64,000 nt of DNA from Gaeumannomyces sp. JS-464 (GCA_002197995.1 NGZR01000002.1:1302001-1366000), one strand, 5' to 3'. Counted from the first letter of the stretch, positions 1 to 10,839 are shown. Notes: generated from the letters alone by a model not told the origin. Numbers and translations: made by a program.

Positions 1-1148
1 TACCTGCGGCATTTTTGTGAACTGGTCAAGATGCGCAGGTCTTGCAAATTGCATGGGGAACGGGGACCTACCAGACAGACATAGATTCCGATCCTACGAA
101 CGAAAGGAGCCACCCTGGCAGGCAAACGAAGGGGGGATGGACGAGGTGAGGAGGGAAACCAAGCAGGTGTTAAGCGGCTCCAAACAAAAAGCAAGCTCAA
201 GGACGAGCCGGAGTCGATCCCGGAGTCGAGTCAAGTTGCACTTGACAAAATGTACCGCAAAGGCTGAGAATGTCTCAATTGGCGAGCGGTGAGAAGAGTT
301 GGACTCGGTAGAATAAACTGCAAACAGAAAGGTGCGGCTAGGGGAGGCCAAAGATGGTAAGGACAAGGCATCCAGCCAGTTGCGTCGTCGTCGACGTTGT
401 TGAAAGGACGCTGGCGAACGCGGGTAGAACAGAGCCAAACGGCTTGTTAGAACCCACATAGCTTACCCGACTAGTTTTGGTGGACCCAACACCAGAAGTG
501 GCCGGGCTCCCCTAACACCCACCACCAACAGCGGGTCCCAGGGGGAAATTTTTTCGAGGAAAAGTGCAAGCCGCCCACGATGTTAAACGAAAGAGATACC
601 GGGCAGCCTTGGAGTCGGAATCGAACCTACATCGCCAACCACCACCACCCACCAACCTAAATCAGTTTGCATGCCAGGAGAGGTTGTTCAACAAGGGTTG
701 GGGTCGGCTGCTGTTTCCGCACCGTAGAGGGCTGGATCACGGTGCTGCGCGAGGGCCTGGCGGACACGGCGATGACCTGGGTTTAGCAACAGAACTGTAC
801 ACCTTGCTTGGGAGATGTAGATATGAACTTACTGTTCGAGGCTTTTCAATTGTGCCTCGCCGTTTATATAAAGCCCACTTCTCCGTGACTTCCGACGTCA
901 ATGTATTTCGTAGTTTTCCATTTTACAATTCCTCTGCGTTTCGCTGACCTTTTGGCCAGGTGAGGGCATAAAGACCTTTCGTTCCCCAAGGCATAGGACA
1001 CCGAACACTTAGAGAAGACACCTTCCAGCAAATTTGTTATTATCCGCACGCGATATCCCAGAATTTCGTATTATCGAGCTGGAGTAATGGAAGTTCGGAT
1101 AAGGCGCACGGGGTCCGGCAGGCGCAGAAGGCGGAGGACCACGGGCAG
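1..1148. other. GC-rich stretch without a confident gene
   Basis: Balanced base composition and few TAA runs set this stretch apart from the DNA after position 3000, so it seems to have escaped RIP. Short open frames exist on both strands (for example 564-947 plus and 94-459 minus), but they overlap and show no domain I recognise. It may be the promoter or 5' region of the conserved gene that follows. I see no RNA gene or repeat here. Confidence 0.5.
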
Positions 1149-1196
1149 GTGACAACCAAGTTCGCTGGCTGGCGGGCCGTTATCTCCCAAGGCAGG

Positions 1197-2286
1197 ATGC
1201 CTCATCGCCGACGGAGTCCGCCCGAATTTTCTGCAAATCCTCTAATCCACGGCAGCAAGGCAATTTACATCGCTCGAGAATACTCAACGCCGACGACCGG
1301 CAAGTGCTGGTTTGTGCTGCCACACACGCACTACCCGCCTCCACAGCTGCCCCAAAATGGGGTCGGGCGTGCCAGCGGCAAGCTTTGTCCAGGACACCTG
1401 ATACCGAGCCTGAAGCAGCTAGAGGTCGTGATCAACAGGCGCGACGGCCCCGAGGAGTATCCCCGGGACATGCCAGTCGGCTTTACAAAGAAAACGAACT
1501 TCGAATGGAAGTCAAGCGAAACCACTCGTCTGCCCTTGTTGGCGAAAGCAGCGGCGACATTGGCCAACGTCACAGCAAGCGCGGCATCCCCCAGACTGGG
1601 GGCCGAGTCCTCCGTGTCGATGGCATTCCAGCGAACGGTTGCCAATTACTGGCATTTCGACGCGCTGCACACCTACACGATCTCTTTGTCGACTACATGC
1701 CTCGAGGACTCGATGGAGGATTCGGAAGTCGAGGCTTATCTCGCCAAGCACAATGTTCTTGGATCCTGCCCGCTCTTCATGATCACGGGGGTCATGGTCG
1801 GATACGGAGCCCTGAACAAAACCTCCGAATCCAGAGAGGTTGGCGCCGAGTTCACCCCGCGAATGTATGCAGAAGCGAAACCCCACTTCAGCCTGCCCGA
1901 CGATCACGGAGAACCCCTCCCAGCTGAACACAAGCTGAACTCAAGTCCCGATGACCACTAGGGATCTCCCAGCGCTTGGTGGCACCAGCCTACACTTGGC
2001 TGCCGCCGTCGGGTCCCAAAGCACCCAGGAGACGACACAGGAGGCACAGGAGTTCATTTGGGCCGTCCGACTAGCCAAGATCAGCAAGAAGGGCGTCATC
2101 GACCGAAAGTGGTCTCCTTCCCCCCTCTCCAAAGGCGCGACATTTGGTATCGGTGCTGAGATGGTAACAGAGGACCACATTAGGGAGTAGCTTGGACGTG
2201 AAGGGCTCGAAGATTTCGATTTGATCGGGTTCGACGATGATGCTGCTTTCACCTTCCACGAACCTACCAATTCTTGGCATTGTGCT
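1197..2286 (+). pseudogene. Conserved fungal hypothetical protein, frameshifted
   Basis: I do not know its function. The first part (1197-1961, start at the first ATG, residues MPHRRRSPPE) reads without a stop for about 254 codons. It contains the segment SLFMITG-like 'PLFMITGVMVGYG' near residue 200, which resembles uncharacterised fungal proteins that share a 'hydrophobic-(V/I)TG' strand. The reading then shifts by one frame near 1930-1960 and continues from 1951 with 'EFIWAVRLAKISK'. One TAG interrupts it at 2188-2190 before 'LGREGLEDFDLIGFDD'. The two halves look like one protein, so a one-base indel, or an intron I could not place, is likely. Codon use is GC-rich and unlike the RIP-damaged DNA downstream. 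A gasdermin-like fold was considered from the TG-strand pattern but cannot be supported. Confidence 0.4.
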
Positions 2287-2694
2287 GTTAGTGCACACTG
2301 CCAAATCGCATACAAATCCTTAACAACCGCCAATCCAGCGACCCAACACCAACAACACGCCCGCCAACGGCGCTGGCGACGGCACCATGCCGTTGCCAAC
2401 GGCCCCCCCCCCCCCCCCCCCCCCTCAACCAACAGGGTGGCGCACGCTCTCCTTAGGGGCCCCTCGGCCCGGAGGAGCGCGTCGCTGCCGCACCGGCCCC
2501 CGCGCTTTTTAGCGCACACGTAACGCAAATACGCCGTCCCCGTTGCGAAACGCGCAACACCCGACAGGGCCTGAACAGGGCCAGGAAGACCTTTACGGCG
2601 TCGGCACCGACACAAGTGCCCCTTTCCCTTCCCCACCTACCCTACACCCCAACGACACCCCTCCCCCAGCCCAAGCCCTACCCTTTCCCCAAGC
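2287..2694. other. Low-complexity GC-rich spacer with poly-C tract
   Basis: A run of 22 C residues sits at 2403-2424, followed by C-rich, pyrimidine-biased DNA (2610-2690). No gene is apparent. The stretch ends at the TG that begins the Gypsy LTR at 2695. Confidence 0.5.
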
Positions 2695-2833
2695 TGTTAC
2701 GACCGGAAACGTGGGCAGGGAGCGGGGCCAGGGCCTGGTGGCCTAAGGCGCTGGGGGGGGGGGGGGGCGTCACGCCCGGAGCAGCCCCACCGCGCCCTCC
2801 AGGAAGTCACGTGACCCGGCCGCTCACTTGAGC

Positions 2834-2975
2834 AAATCTGTGGATTTGTAACAAAGTAACAAATCCAAGGATTTGTAGATCTGCGACAAAGCGACAAATT
2901 CAAGGATTTGTGGATCTACGACAAAGCGACAGATCTAAGGATTTGTGGATTTGCGACAAAACAACAAATCCAGGA
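2834..2975. repeat. 35-bp tandem repeat in the LTR U3 region
   Basis: Units start at 2834 (degenerate), 2869, 2904 and 2939, each carrying GGATTTGT..GACAAA..ACAAAT-type sequence. The period is exactly 35 bp. The repeat lies 25-165 bp upstream of the TATA box, the position of enhancer repeats in LTR promoters. ACAAAT and its complement ATTTGT recur, so each unit is partly palindromic. Confidence 0.8.
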
Positions 2976-2999
2976 GAACATAAGGCAAGGACAAACGAG

Positions 3000-3007
3000 T
3001 ATATAAA
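3000..3007 (+). promoter_or_regulatory. TATA box of the Gypsy LTR
   Basis: TATATAAA occurs about 25 bp after the 35-bp repeat array and 250 bp before the gag start. It is the best core-promoter candidate in the LTR. Confidence 0.5.
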
Positions 3008-3737
3008 GGGATGGATTTCCTACTATTTTAAATAGTTTTAATTAAGGCTTTGGTATTAATTAACCTAAGTTAGCTCCTAAGCATCCCTTAGGGCAAGCAA
3101 TTAAATTATCCTTTTAAGTTACGTGTTTCCCTATACCCAAACCAGCGATATTATCCTATCCACCCCCGAAGTGCTTTATTTTAAAAGCAAACCTTTAATT
3201 GTAACATTTTAACTGATCCTATTTAATGCCTCGTTAAAAAAAAAAACAATGCAATTATGGCAAGCAGCAGCAAAAAGCCTAAGGAGGAAAAAACTACGGT
3301 TTTCACTTTTAGCGGTATTAAGTACGACCTGGAAAAAGCCACTAACACGGCCAATCTTTTTAAGCTTATGGCGGATAAGATCGCTAAAAGCCAGGCCGAA
3401 GTAAAGCAACTTACTGCGAAGTTGGTATCCCTTAAAGCACCTATCGCGATCCAAACGTACAAATTCCCGTCCCCAAACCTTTACAAAAGAAAGGACGGCA
3501 AGCTTAAAACGTTTCTTACCGAATGCAAAATCTACTTCAAATTTTACAAACAGCAATTCGTAAGTGAAAAGCAAAAGGTCGCCTACGTTACTACCAAACT
3601 GGACGGCAAAGTGAAAAAATGGTTCCAACCGACCTAAAACGACTATTTTAAAAGGTATAAAGGTAATTAGGAAGCTACCAAAATCATTTTTGCCAATTTC
3701 GAAACCTTTGGAAAAAGGCCGGAAAAGTATTTGAAAT

Positions 3738-3918
3738 TGTTATAGGTTAGGGCTAGCAGCCCTACCCTAATTGCCAAAGCTATACCTTGTAACTTATATA
3801 TAGCCCCCTTCGTAGCACAAAGCCTCCAGCAAATAGGACCTTTCCCTTTGGCAGTTGAATTCATCACTCTTTTTAGCTCCCTAACGCAACGACTTCCCTT
3901 TGGGCTCAGCCTATTACA
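3738..3918 (+). repeat. Left LTR of the nested element
   Basis: 181 bp, TGTTATAGG...CTATTACA. It differs from the right LTR mainly by C/T and G/A changes (for example GGGCTAGC against GGGCCAGC), so mild RIP occurred after insertion. Confidence 0.9.
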
Positions 3919-4089
3919 TTAAATTTAACTCCATTTTTGGGGCGCACGCGCACCAGCCCTAAAAATGTCAAATCGACAGCAATTGCCGCACCCGCCAAAG
4001 CTTCTTTCCAGGGCAGGGCTCGAGCCCTGGCTGGTGGAAATGCGGATAAAGATGGCCATCGACAGGCCAGCGATTAGGGGCAACGAGGC

Positions 4090-4800
4090 CCGATTTTTTT
4101 TTTTTTTACATCTTTTTACGCCTGGGAGCCTTTAAACAGCAGTACTTCGATTACGTTACTGTTACCGCCACGGCGGCAAGCAACGGAAGCCCCCAGGCCG
4201 GCCCGAAAAAGTTCCTACAGCAAATCGCCAGGGACTTGGGAAACGTACGAAAAGCCCGGAAGGCCGCCTTAGCATTAGTAACGATGCGCCAAGGGAGGGA
4301 GCCGCTGGCAGAGTTTCTAGCTCGTTGGGATCGGAGAGATACGCCGCGGGTGCAAAAGATTGGTCCCCAGGGGCCTTGATTGCCCTGCTGGCCACCGGAG
4401 TGTCGCCGGCTTTCCAACGACTCGATCTCGAAACGACCTGGCCAAACGAGGTGCCGGCCTTCCTAAACCTCCTGCGTGGATTCGAAGGGGTTTTTAGAGG
4501 CGCACAAGGACAAAATGCTGCAGAAAGGTACGGAAGCGATCCGGGACTGTTCCTAAGGCAGGGGGACGTTTAAAATCACCTCGATTTTTACAAGGCAGCA
4601 GGGCGGCGAGGAGGAGGCGTAACGGCACGGAGTTACGGCCAGGCCAAAGGGCGGAAAGGGAGGAAAACCGGCACCAGCCAGGCCGGCCCTGGACTGGGGG
4701 GACCCGTTGAAACCCTAACGGAAGCGTGCAAAAGGACGAGTCAGCCCGGCACGACGCCAAGCAGGGGCTCGCCCCGTGCATTACCGAAGCAATAGCTGAG
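4090..4800 (+). pseudogene. Gag-like remnant inside the nested LTR element
   Basis: Reading across frames gives 'FLQQIARDLGNVRKARKAA' followed by 'MRQGREPLAEFLARWDR'. This is the helical pattern of a retrotransposon capsid with the typical FxxxF/W spacing. The frame changes at least twice, so it is not one intact ORF. No protease, RT or integrase motif was found. Copia and Gypsy origin cannot be told apart. Confidence 0.4.
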
Positions 4801-5150
4801 GTAATGCACCACGCCGGAGCCCCTTTCCTTTTGTAGGGCTAGGGCAGGTGGCAAACGCCCACATTTTGCAAAGGCTGGGCATTACGATTACGGCGAACCA
4901 CGGAAGGTGTGGGCAGGCTGTTTGGAGGTATCAGGGTTGCACAGGTTCAGTGCAGCTATTCCCGCTGTTAATGCACTAACAAGCACGCTGTTATACCCGT
5001 CCAGGGTGCGGGCCGTGGGCCGAGGTATACAAACGGGGTAACAAAAGCGATTTAAAGGGCGACGGCCCGTCGCTTGCGCTTAAAGTGCGCGGCCCTCGCG
5101 TGGTTTTTCCAGTCCGGTTTCGAACTGGAGGAGCCCCGGGATGGGGGATA

Positions 5151-5331
5151 TGTTATAGGTTAGGGCCAGCAGCCCTACCCTGATTGCTAAGGCTATGCCT
5201 TGTGACTTGTATATAGCCCCCTTCGTGGCACAAAGCTTCCAGCAGATAGGACGTTTCCTTTTAGCAGTTGAATTTATTACTCCTTTTGGCTCCCTAACGC
5301 AACGACTTCCTTTTGAGCTTAGCCTATTACA
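5151..5331 (+). repeat. Right LTR of the nested element
   Basis: 181 bp, the same termini as the left LTR, followed directly by the second copy of GAAAT at 5332-5336, after which the Gypsy gag sequence resumes. Confidence 0.9.
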
Positions 5332-5830
5332 GAAATAGTCGACGAAACCCGAATTGCCGAAAAAAACCTGCTAGCTTTTAAATAGCGAGGGCCCGCAGCT
5401 AAATACGCCGCAAACTTTTAACGGATTAAGCTCGATTAAAGCGACGTTACGTTAATGCTGCACTTTTACAACGGATTGCGCGAAAACGTAAAGGATAAAC
5501 TCGCAAAGCAAAATCGCCTGGAATTTTTTACAAACTACGTTAAAAACGCGGTTCGCATTAGTAACAAACTGTACGAATAATAACAAAAAAAAAAGATATG
5601 GGTTTAAAAATGCAGCATAAAATAATAAAGCTAACCAAAAAAAAGCTAGGTAATAACTTACCACGGTTTACGAAACGCATTTAAGCTTTATAAACTTTAG
5701 TGCGAAAGCCGCTTACTAATAGCAAAGGTAGCAAAAAAAGCAAAAATAAAACCTGAAAAACGGGAAGTGTTTTAAATGCTGCTAAACCGGCCACATTAAA
5801 GCAAATTGCTTTTAGCGGGATAATAACCGC

Positions 5831-7589
5831 TAAATAGCTAATTTTTAGCGAACGCAAAAAAACCCGACATAAAAAAGGTTATACCCCGGGTTGGCATTTA
5901 GCTGGACGTATTGTTATAACGAATTATATGCCACGTACTAGTTCGATAAAAAGGCTACCAAATGGTACCCTTAAAAACCGCGAAGTATCGCTATGCTTAA
6001 AGCCGTTAAAATCGTGTACGATAGCGAAGGAAAATAACGGATCGTTTCCAGGCCCACGGATTTGGAAGGAAAAAATAACACCGTTTTTCGCTGGGCTTAA
6101 AAGGGCGCACTTTTAACAAGCGATTCGGAGGAAGGATAAGCCCAAAAAGAGCTTTTAAATTAAACACACCTCTTTTAAAAGTCGAAAAATTCCAACACCG
6201 ACTTTGAAATAAACCAAAACAATTAAAACCTTAAAACGGCCGAGTTTTAGGAATAAGCAAAAAGCTTAAACGGCGTAACCTTTGTACTTATAGTCCGCGA
6301 AAGTTAGGCAAACTGAAAGAATTAGCGCGCTTTTACGCCTTTTAGCGTTTCGAAGTGCTTTTAAAACGTTAAAGTTTTAAAACACCCTAACGGACCATTG
6401 CGCTATGCCACCCCGGCTAATAGGGATAACGGCCAGCCTTTATCGTGGTTCGCTAACAATTAAGAAGTTAAATACGTAAGCATTAAGTTTTAAAACGCAA
6501 ACCATTAGGAAGTGCACTTTAAAACCACCTAAGCATCGGTTTAACGCATTTTAAACACTTGTACCTTTTTTGGGGAAAGTATATCTACGAGGAATGCAAA
6601 TTCCACTTTTAGCCCAAATTAAAGTACGATTTTTTTCCACAAGTTTAGGAACGAACCTAAAGTTAAGCCACGATTAGCATTTTAATTGCCACGGTGGGAA
6701 CTAACTAATATTAACCGGTTTATTGCAACTTTTAAACCTAGCGGAAAGTACCTAATACTATGCGTTATAAGCACGCTCGATTAGGGAAAATGCGAAACCG
6801 AAAAATGCAAAATGCATATGGCATAAAAGGCGAAAGCTTAGCATTAGGAAATTACGCGAGCGTACGTTTCGTTCGATTTAAACAAAAGGACGAACGTATA
6901 ATACCCGTTCTTTTTACTAAAAAACTAAATAAACCACCCGAGCGGAAAGCACGAAATGGGAATAAAAAACTAATAAAAACCCTCGCAATAGCAAAATCGA
7001 GTTAACCGTACGATTTACTAACTTTCCGGATAAAATATTAAAGGAAAAAGGTTAAAGTAATAATCGATTGCGAAATATAACGCAATTATATATCGCTATA
7101 AGCGGTTAAATAATATAAAATCCCCACAAAGCGGAAATACTAACCGTATTAACTAAAAACGGTCGAAAAAATACCTATCGCTTATAATGAGGGATAAATT
7201 AACTAAAAAACAAAACCAATAACATTACGCACTTAAAATGGGGAAAACGTTACTATTATATTGGATAAACTAAATATAAAAAAAGGAAACGTTATTTTCG
7301 GGATTTTTTAGCTTAGGAAAAATAACTTACGGATAAATTAAGCTACCAGTTAAATTTAATAGGAAAAGCTATAAATAACTAAAACGGTTTACCAGTTACA
7401 AACTTTAAACCGTACGCATAAAACGTAACGAAAAAGGGTTATAATAGTAAGAGGATTTAATAATCCACTTTTGCATTTAGCATCGACAAATACACGATTA
7501 TTTAAAATAAAAAGCGATTAAAACGACCAAACTAACATTAAAAAACGGCTTGCGAATGTTTTAAAAAAATACCACAAATATAAAAAATT
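5831..7589 (+). other. Gypsy protease and RT N-terminal region, unreadable
   Basis: Very A+T-rich DNA full of TAA, lying between the gag zinc knuckle and the RT core. By position it should encode the protease and spacer, but I could not find a convincing D-S/T-G protease motif. The open frame at 6760-7005 is basic and matches nothing I know. Confidence 0.4.
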
Positions 7590-8503
7590 GTTTAAAAAAA
7601 ACCTAAAAACGGTGCTTCCCAAATATAAACCGTTTAACTTTAAATTAAGCTTAAGCTAAACACGCAATTTAAATATTAAAAGCTATACCAATTTAACCCT
7701 CGATAATAGGAAGTATTAAAAAAACAATTAAAGGAAAATTTACGAAAAGGACATATTAAACCTTTTGATTTTTTTAATAAAATATGGGATTTTATAAAGG
7801 AGAAAGGAAAATAAAACGGAGCGAATGTGCGTTAATTACCGCCTATTAAACGAAATTACGATTAAAAACCAATATTTTTTACCTTTTATTGATAAGTTAC
7901 AAAATAAGCTCGGCAAAGCCTAGTATTTTACAGCTTTAAATTTACGGAAAGCTTATAATTTAATACGGGTTAAAAAAGGCTAAAAATGGCTAACAGCTTT
8001 TAAAATAAAGCTTAAATATTACGAATTTTTAATAATAACTTTTAGTTTTACCAATGCATTAGCCACGTTTTAAAGGATAATTAACCATATATTGCGAAAG
8101 TACTTTAACGTTTTTATCCTCGCGTATTTGGATAACATCCTATTTTTTTCGAAAACGATGGAAAAATATAAACAACACGTATATAAAATGCTTTAAAACT
8201 TGCTTAACGCAAAACTCCTCGTTAAATTAAAAAAATGCGAATAACACATACAAAAAGTCGCTTTTTTAAAGTTTATAATTACATTAAAACAAATTTGCAT
8301 AAACCTTAAAAAAGTCGAGGAAATTAAAAAGTGGCTTATATTTAAAAACGTTACGAAAATACGAGGGTTTTTAAAATTTTTAAACTTTTATAAGCGGTTT
8401 ATCCGTAGTTATAGCAAAATCGCTATACTATTTCCAAACTTTACTAAAAACAACCACCAATTTTATTGGAAAAGGTAAAAACAAAAAGCTTTTAAGCAAT
8501 TAC
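7590..8503 (+). pseudogene. Gypsy reverse transcriptase, copy 1
   Basis: RT motifs in order: 'VNYRLLNEITIKNQYFLPF' (fingers), 'ALNLRKAYNLIRV' in place of the usual D-x-R-x-A/G-Y, and the active site 'AYLDNILFFSK', where the second Asp of Y-x-D-D is Asn. It then reads 'FLKFLNFYKRFIRSY' in the connection region. It stops abruptly at 8503 next to the solo LTR. Multiple TAA codons interrupt the frame. It shares about 660 bp with copy 2 (8776-9437). Confidence 0.85.
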
Positions 8504-8775
8504 TGTTAGTGCATATAATGCACTAAGATATTAAAGTTATTAATTACGTCGTATGGCGTGATTTAGGGTTTATACTTACCCTGTAAGTGTTTTACTTACC
8601 TTGTAAGTGAAACGCTTACCCCGCACTTATTTATATATAAGTGCGGTATATATATAACTTTATTTATCTATATAAGGGCCTTTTTTCCCCTGCACTAGTT
8701 ATAAGAATTCCTAATGAAAAGCATGCCTTTAATACAATCCTTTTCCCTATATTACCTTTAGCATTAATCCTAACA
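8504..8775 (+). repeat. Solo LTR flanked by ATTAC
   Basis: A 272-bp sequence begins TGTTAGTGCATATAATGC and ends CCTAACA. The flanks are ATTAC at 8499-8503 and ATTAC at 8776-8780. It has short directly repeated CTTACC(C/T)TGTAAGTG units and a 10-bp-arm inverted repeat (CCGCACTTAT / ATAAGTGCGG, 6-nt loop, around 8615-8645). The two flanks lie ~660 bp apart in Gypsy coordinates, so the duplicated 5-mer is not a simple insertion footprint (see findings). No internal coding DNA of this element is present. Confidence 0.8.
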
Positions 8776-10335
8776 ATTACCGCCTATTAAATAAAGCTAT
8801 AATAAAAAACCGATATTTTTTACCTTTTATTAACGAATTACGAAATAAGCTCGGCAAAGCTTAGTACTTTACGGCTTTAAACTTACGAAAAGCTTATAAT
8901 TTAATACGGATTAAAAAAGGCTAAAAGTGGTTTACGGCTTTTAAAATAAAGTTTGGATATTACGAATTTTTAGTAATAACCTTCGGGCTTACTAACGTAT
9001 TAGCCACCTTCTAAAAGATAATTAACTATACGTTGCGCGAATATTTCGACGTTTTTATCCTCGCGTACCTAAACGATATCCTAATTTTTTCGAAAACGAT
9101 GGAAAAATATAACCAGCACGTGTATAAGGTGTTTTAAAAACTGTTAAATGCAAAGCTTCTCGTTAAACCAGAAAAGTGCGAATGGCATTCGCAAAAAGTC
9201 GCTTTCCTAAAATTCGTGGTTACATTTAAACAGGTTTGTATAAATCCTAAAAAAGTGGAAAAAGTTAAAAAGTGGCTTATATTTAAAAACGTTACGGAAA
9301 TACGAGGGTTTTTAGGATTTGTAAACTTTTATAAACGGTTTATTTATAGTTATAGCAAAATCGCTATACTATTTACGAATTTTACTAAAAATAACTACCA
9401 ATTTCATTGGGGAAAATAAAAATAAAAAGCTTTTAAGCAATTACGGAACGCTATATTAAAAAAGCTAATATTAGTATTCCTAAACTTAAAAAAACTTTTC
9501 GAGGTTAAAACTAACGCGTCGGATTACGCGATCGGCGGCTAACTCGAATAACGGGACGACCAGGAACGGTTGCACTTTTGCGCGTTTTTTTTCGCAAAAA
9601 CTAAATAAATTTAAGTTAAATTACTAAATTTACGATAAAAAACTTTTAATAATTATCCGGGCATTCGAAAAGTAACGACCGTACTTTTATAAAGCGAAGC
9701 ACCAGATTATAATATATACGGATTACAAAAACTTAACGCATTTTATTATAAGCAAAAACTTAAATAAGCGATAAGTCCGTTAAAGCGAGTTTTTGCAAAA
9801 CTACGACGTTCGGATCGGAATACTGGAAAAAGGTTAAAAAAACGGCCGGGCGGATGCCTTAAACCGACGATCGAACCACCAGGTCGCAATACTTAAAAAA
9901 CACGAATAATTTTAACGGAAAAACTAAACGGATTTTTAGTTTTAGCATAAAAGATATTCGCTAAAACGGTTCGGTAAGGAAAAGCTTAAACCCCAGAAAA
10001 AATTTAACAAGTTTATAGCTAATTGGCATATAGCTATTAAAACGTAACCAAAACGTGGAAACGGTTATAACAATATTACAGGTTCGTAAAAACTTAAACC
10101 GAAGTACAAAACGCAATAAAAAATTGCGAAAGCTGCGTTAAAAACAAAGCTAGCAGGTATAAGCCGTACGGGCTTTTGCAACCGCTGCCAGCGCTAAACG
10201 AAATATAGCAAAAAGTTACTATAAATTTCGTTATTAAACTTCCCTAATCCAAAAAACCGATAACCGGAGTAAAATACGACAATATATTGGTAGTAATGGA
10301 CAGGTTTACCAAATACGCTTTTTTTTACTAAAATA
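8776..10335 (+). pseudogene. Gypsy RT copy 2, RNase H and truncated integrase
   Basis: It repeats the RT segment starting at the ATTACCGCCTATTAAA site. The active site reads 'AYLNDILIFSK', so here the first Asp of Y-x-D-D has become Asn. Downstream are RNase H ('ASDYAIGG', 'IYTDYKNLTHFI') and integrase remains ('NCESCVKNKA'-like zinc region near 10130, then 'VVMDRFTKYAFFY'). A relatively clean 67-codon frame lies at 9216-9419. The sequence ends near 10335, before the integrase core is complete. Confidence 0.8.
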
Positions 10336-10839
10336 GAGAAGTCGCTGTTGAGGCCGTCAAATTCGGCGGGTTCTGGCACTGTTCTCGGCGGCAGGTGCAG
10401 TTAGCGGCGCTTGGACAAGCAGGTACCCAGCCAGGTACTAAGTACTTCGACGGCCTGCACCAGGGACTCTGCCAGGACCCTGGCGGTGGCCAATCAGGAT
10501 CCACTCCTTACGACCCTAAAAGTCCAATTTTTGGATTTGGCGGTTCCGATTGGCCAAGGCATTTTCGACTTTTTAAACGACGAACCGATAGGAAATTATG
10601 GCTGCTATTCGCTATAAATGGCGGTAACGCCCTCGTTGGCCTTCGCTGGCTTTCGTTAGTTTTCCATGCCCCATTCGTTAAATAGTCGCTTATATAACCG
10701 CCGTCCGCCCCCCCACGATAAAGTCGCACACGTAACCGAGCCATTTCCATAGCGCAGCTTGCGACCGTTGCCGTTCGCCGACCCGGTGCTAGCGGCCCCT
10801 TTAATAACCATGCCCACTTTTTTGCGCAAGTTGCGGAGC
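10336..10839. other. Junction and likely 5' region of the DUF3435 gene
   Basis: GC content rises sharply at the end of the Gypsy integrase, so this is the boundary of another unit. An in-frame ATG occurs at 10617, which could be the original start of the next gene, but homology is not evident before ~10840. Confidence 0.35.

Larger units (their letters stand above)
2695..3206 (+). repeat. 5' LTR of the Gypsy element
   Basis: A 512-bp segment begins TGTTAC and ends GTAACA, a perfect 6-bp terminal inversion of the TG...CA kind used by LTR retrotransposons. It lies directly upstream of a Gypsy gag frame (3257). It contains a 15-G run (2753-2767), a 35-bp tandem repeat (2834-2975) and a TATA box at 3000-3007, so U3 and R/U5 order is sensible. 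The matching 3' LTR was not found, because the element is cut off near 10335. Confidence 0.7.
3738..5331 (+). mobile_element. Nested LTR element with 181-bp LTRs and GAAAT target duplication
   Basis: Two near-identical 181-bp LTRs (3738-3918 and 5151-5331) both start TGTTATAGG and end CTATTACA. The 5-bp target duplication GAAAT is present at 3733-3737 and 5332-5336. The site lies inside the Gypsy gag gene, so insertion came after the Gypsy element. The ~1.2-kb interior is GC-rich with gag-like coding capacity (4100-4800). There is no room for reverse transcriptase or integrase, so it is probably non-autonomous. A purine-rich stretch precedes the right LTR (about 5125-5150). Confidence 0.9.
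3257..5830 (+). pseudogene. gag: Gypsy gag (capsid plus zinc knuckle), split by an insertion
   Basis: The frame opens at ATG 3257 (MASSSKKPKE) and runs 126 codons to a TAA, ending 'KKWFQPT', the usual end of a fungal Gypsy gag N-terminal region. It reads through stops to ~3737, is interrupted by a 1.6-kb LTR element, and resumes at ~5337 with 'MLHFYNGLRENVKDKLAK', the central gag helix region. A nucleocapsid CX2CX4HX4C motif follows at 5768-5809 (C-x-x-C...GHIKANC), with one position now TAA. Gag would form the particle shell and bind element RNA. It is not translatable as one protein. Confidence 0.8.
2695..10335 (+). mobile_element. Ty3/Gypsy LTR retrotransposon, RIP-degraded and 3'-truncated
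   Basis: Order along the plus strand: LTR (2695-3206), gag (from 3257), CCHC zinc knuckle (5768-5809), reverse transcriptase (from ~7590), RNase H (~9490-9750, 'ASDYAIGG') and integrase (~10060-10335, 'VVMDRFTKYAF'). RT before integrase fits Gypsy rather than Copia. Dozens of TAA/TAG codons replace expected Gln and Trp codons, and the DNA is extremely A+T rich, as RIP produces. Two other insertions sit inside it, together with a duplication of the RT segment. The element stops within integrase at ~10335, where GC-rich DNA begins. No 3' LTR is visible. Confidence 0.85.

Noticed and set aside
1197..2286. Possible gasdermin-like pore-forming protein
   Set aside because: Based only on one short strand pattern; overall similarity cannot be shown without a profile search.
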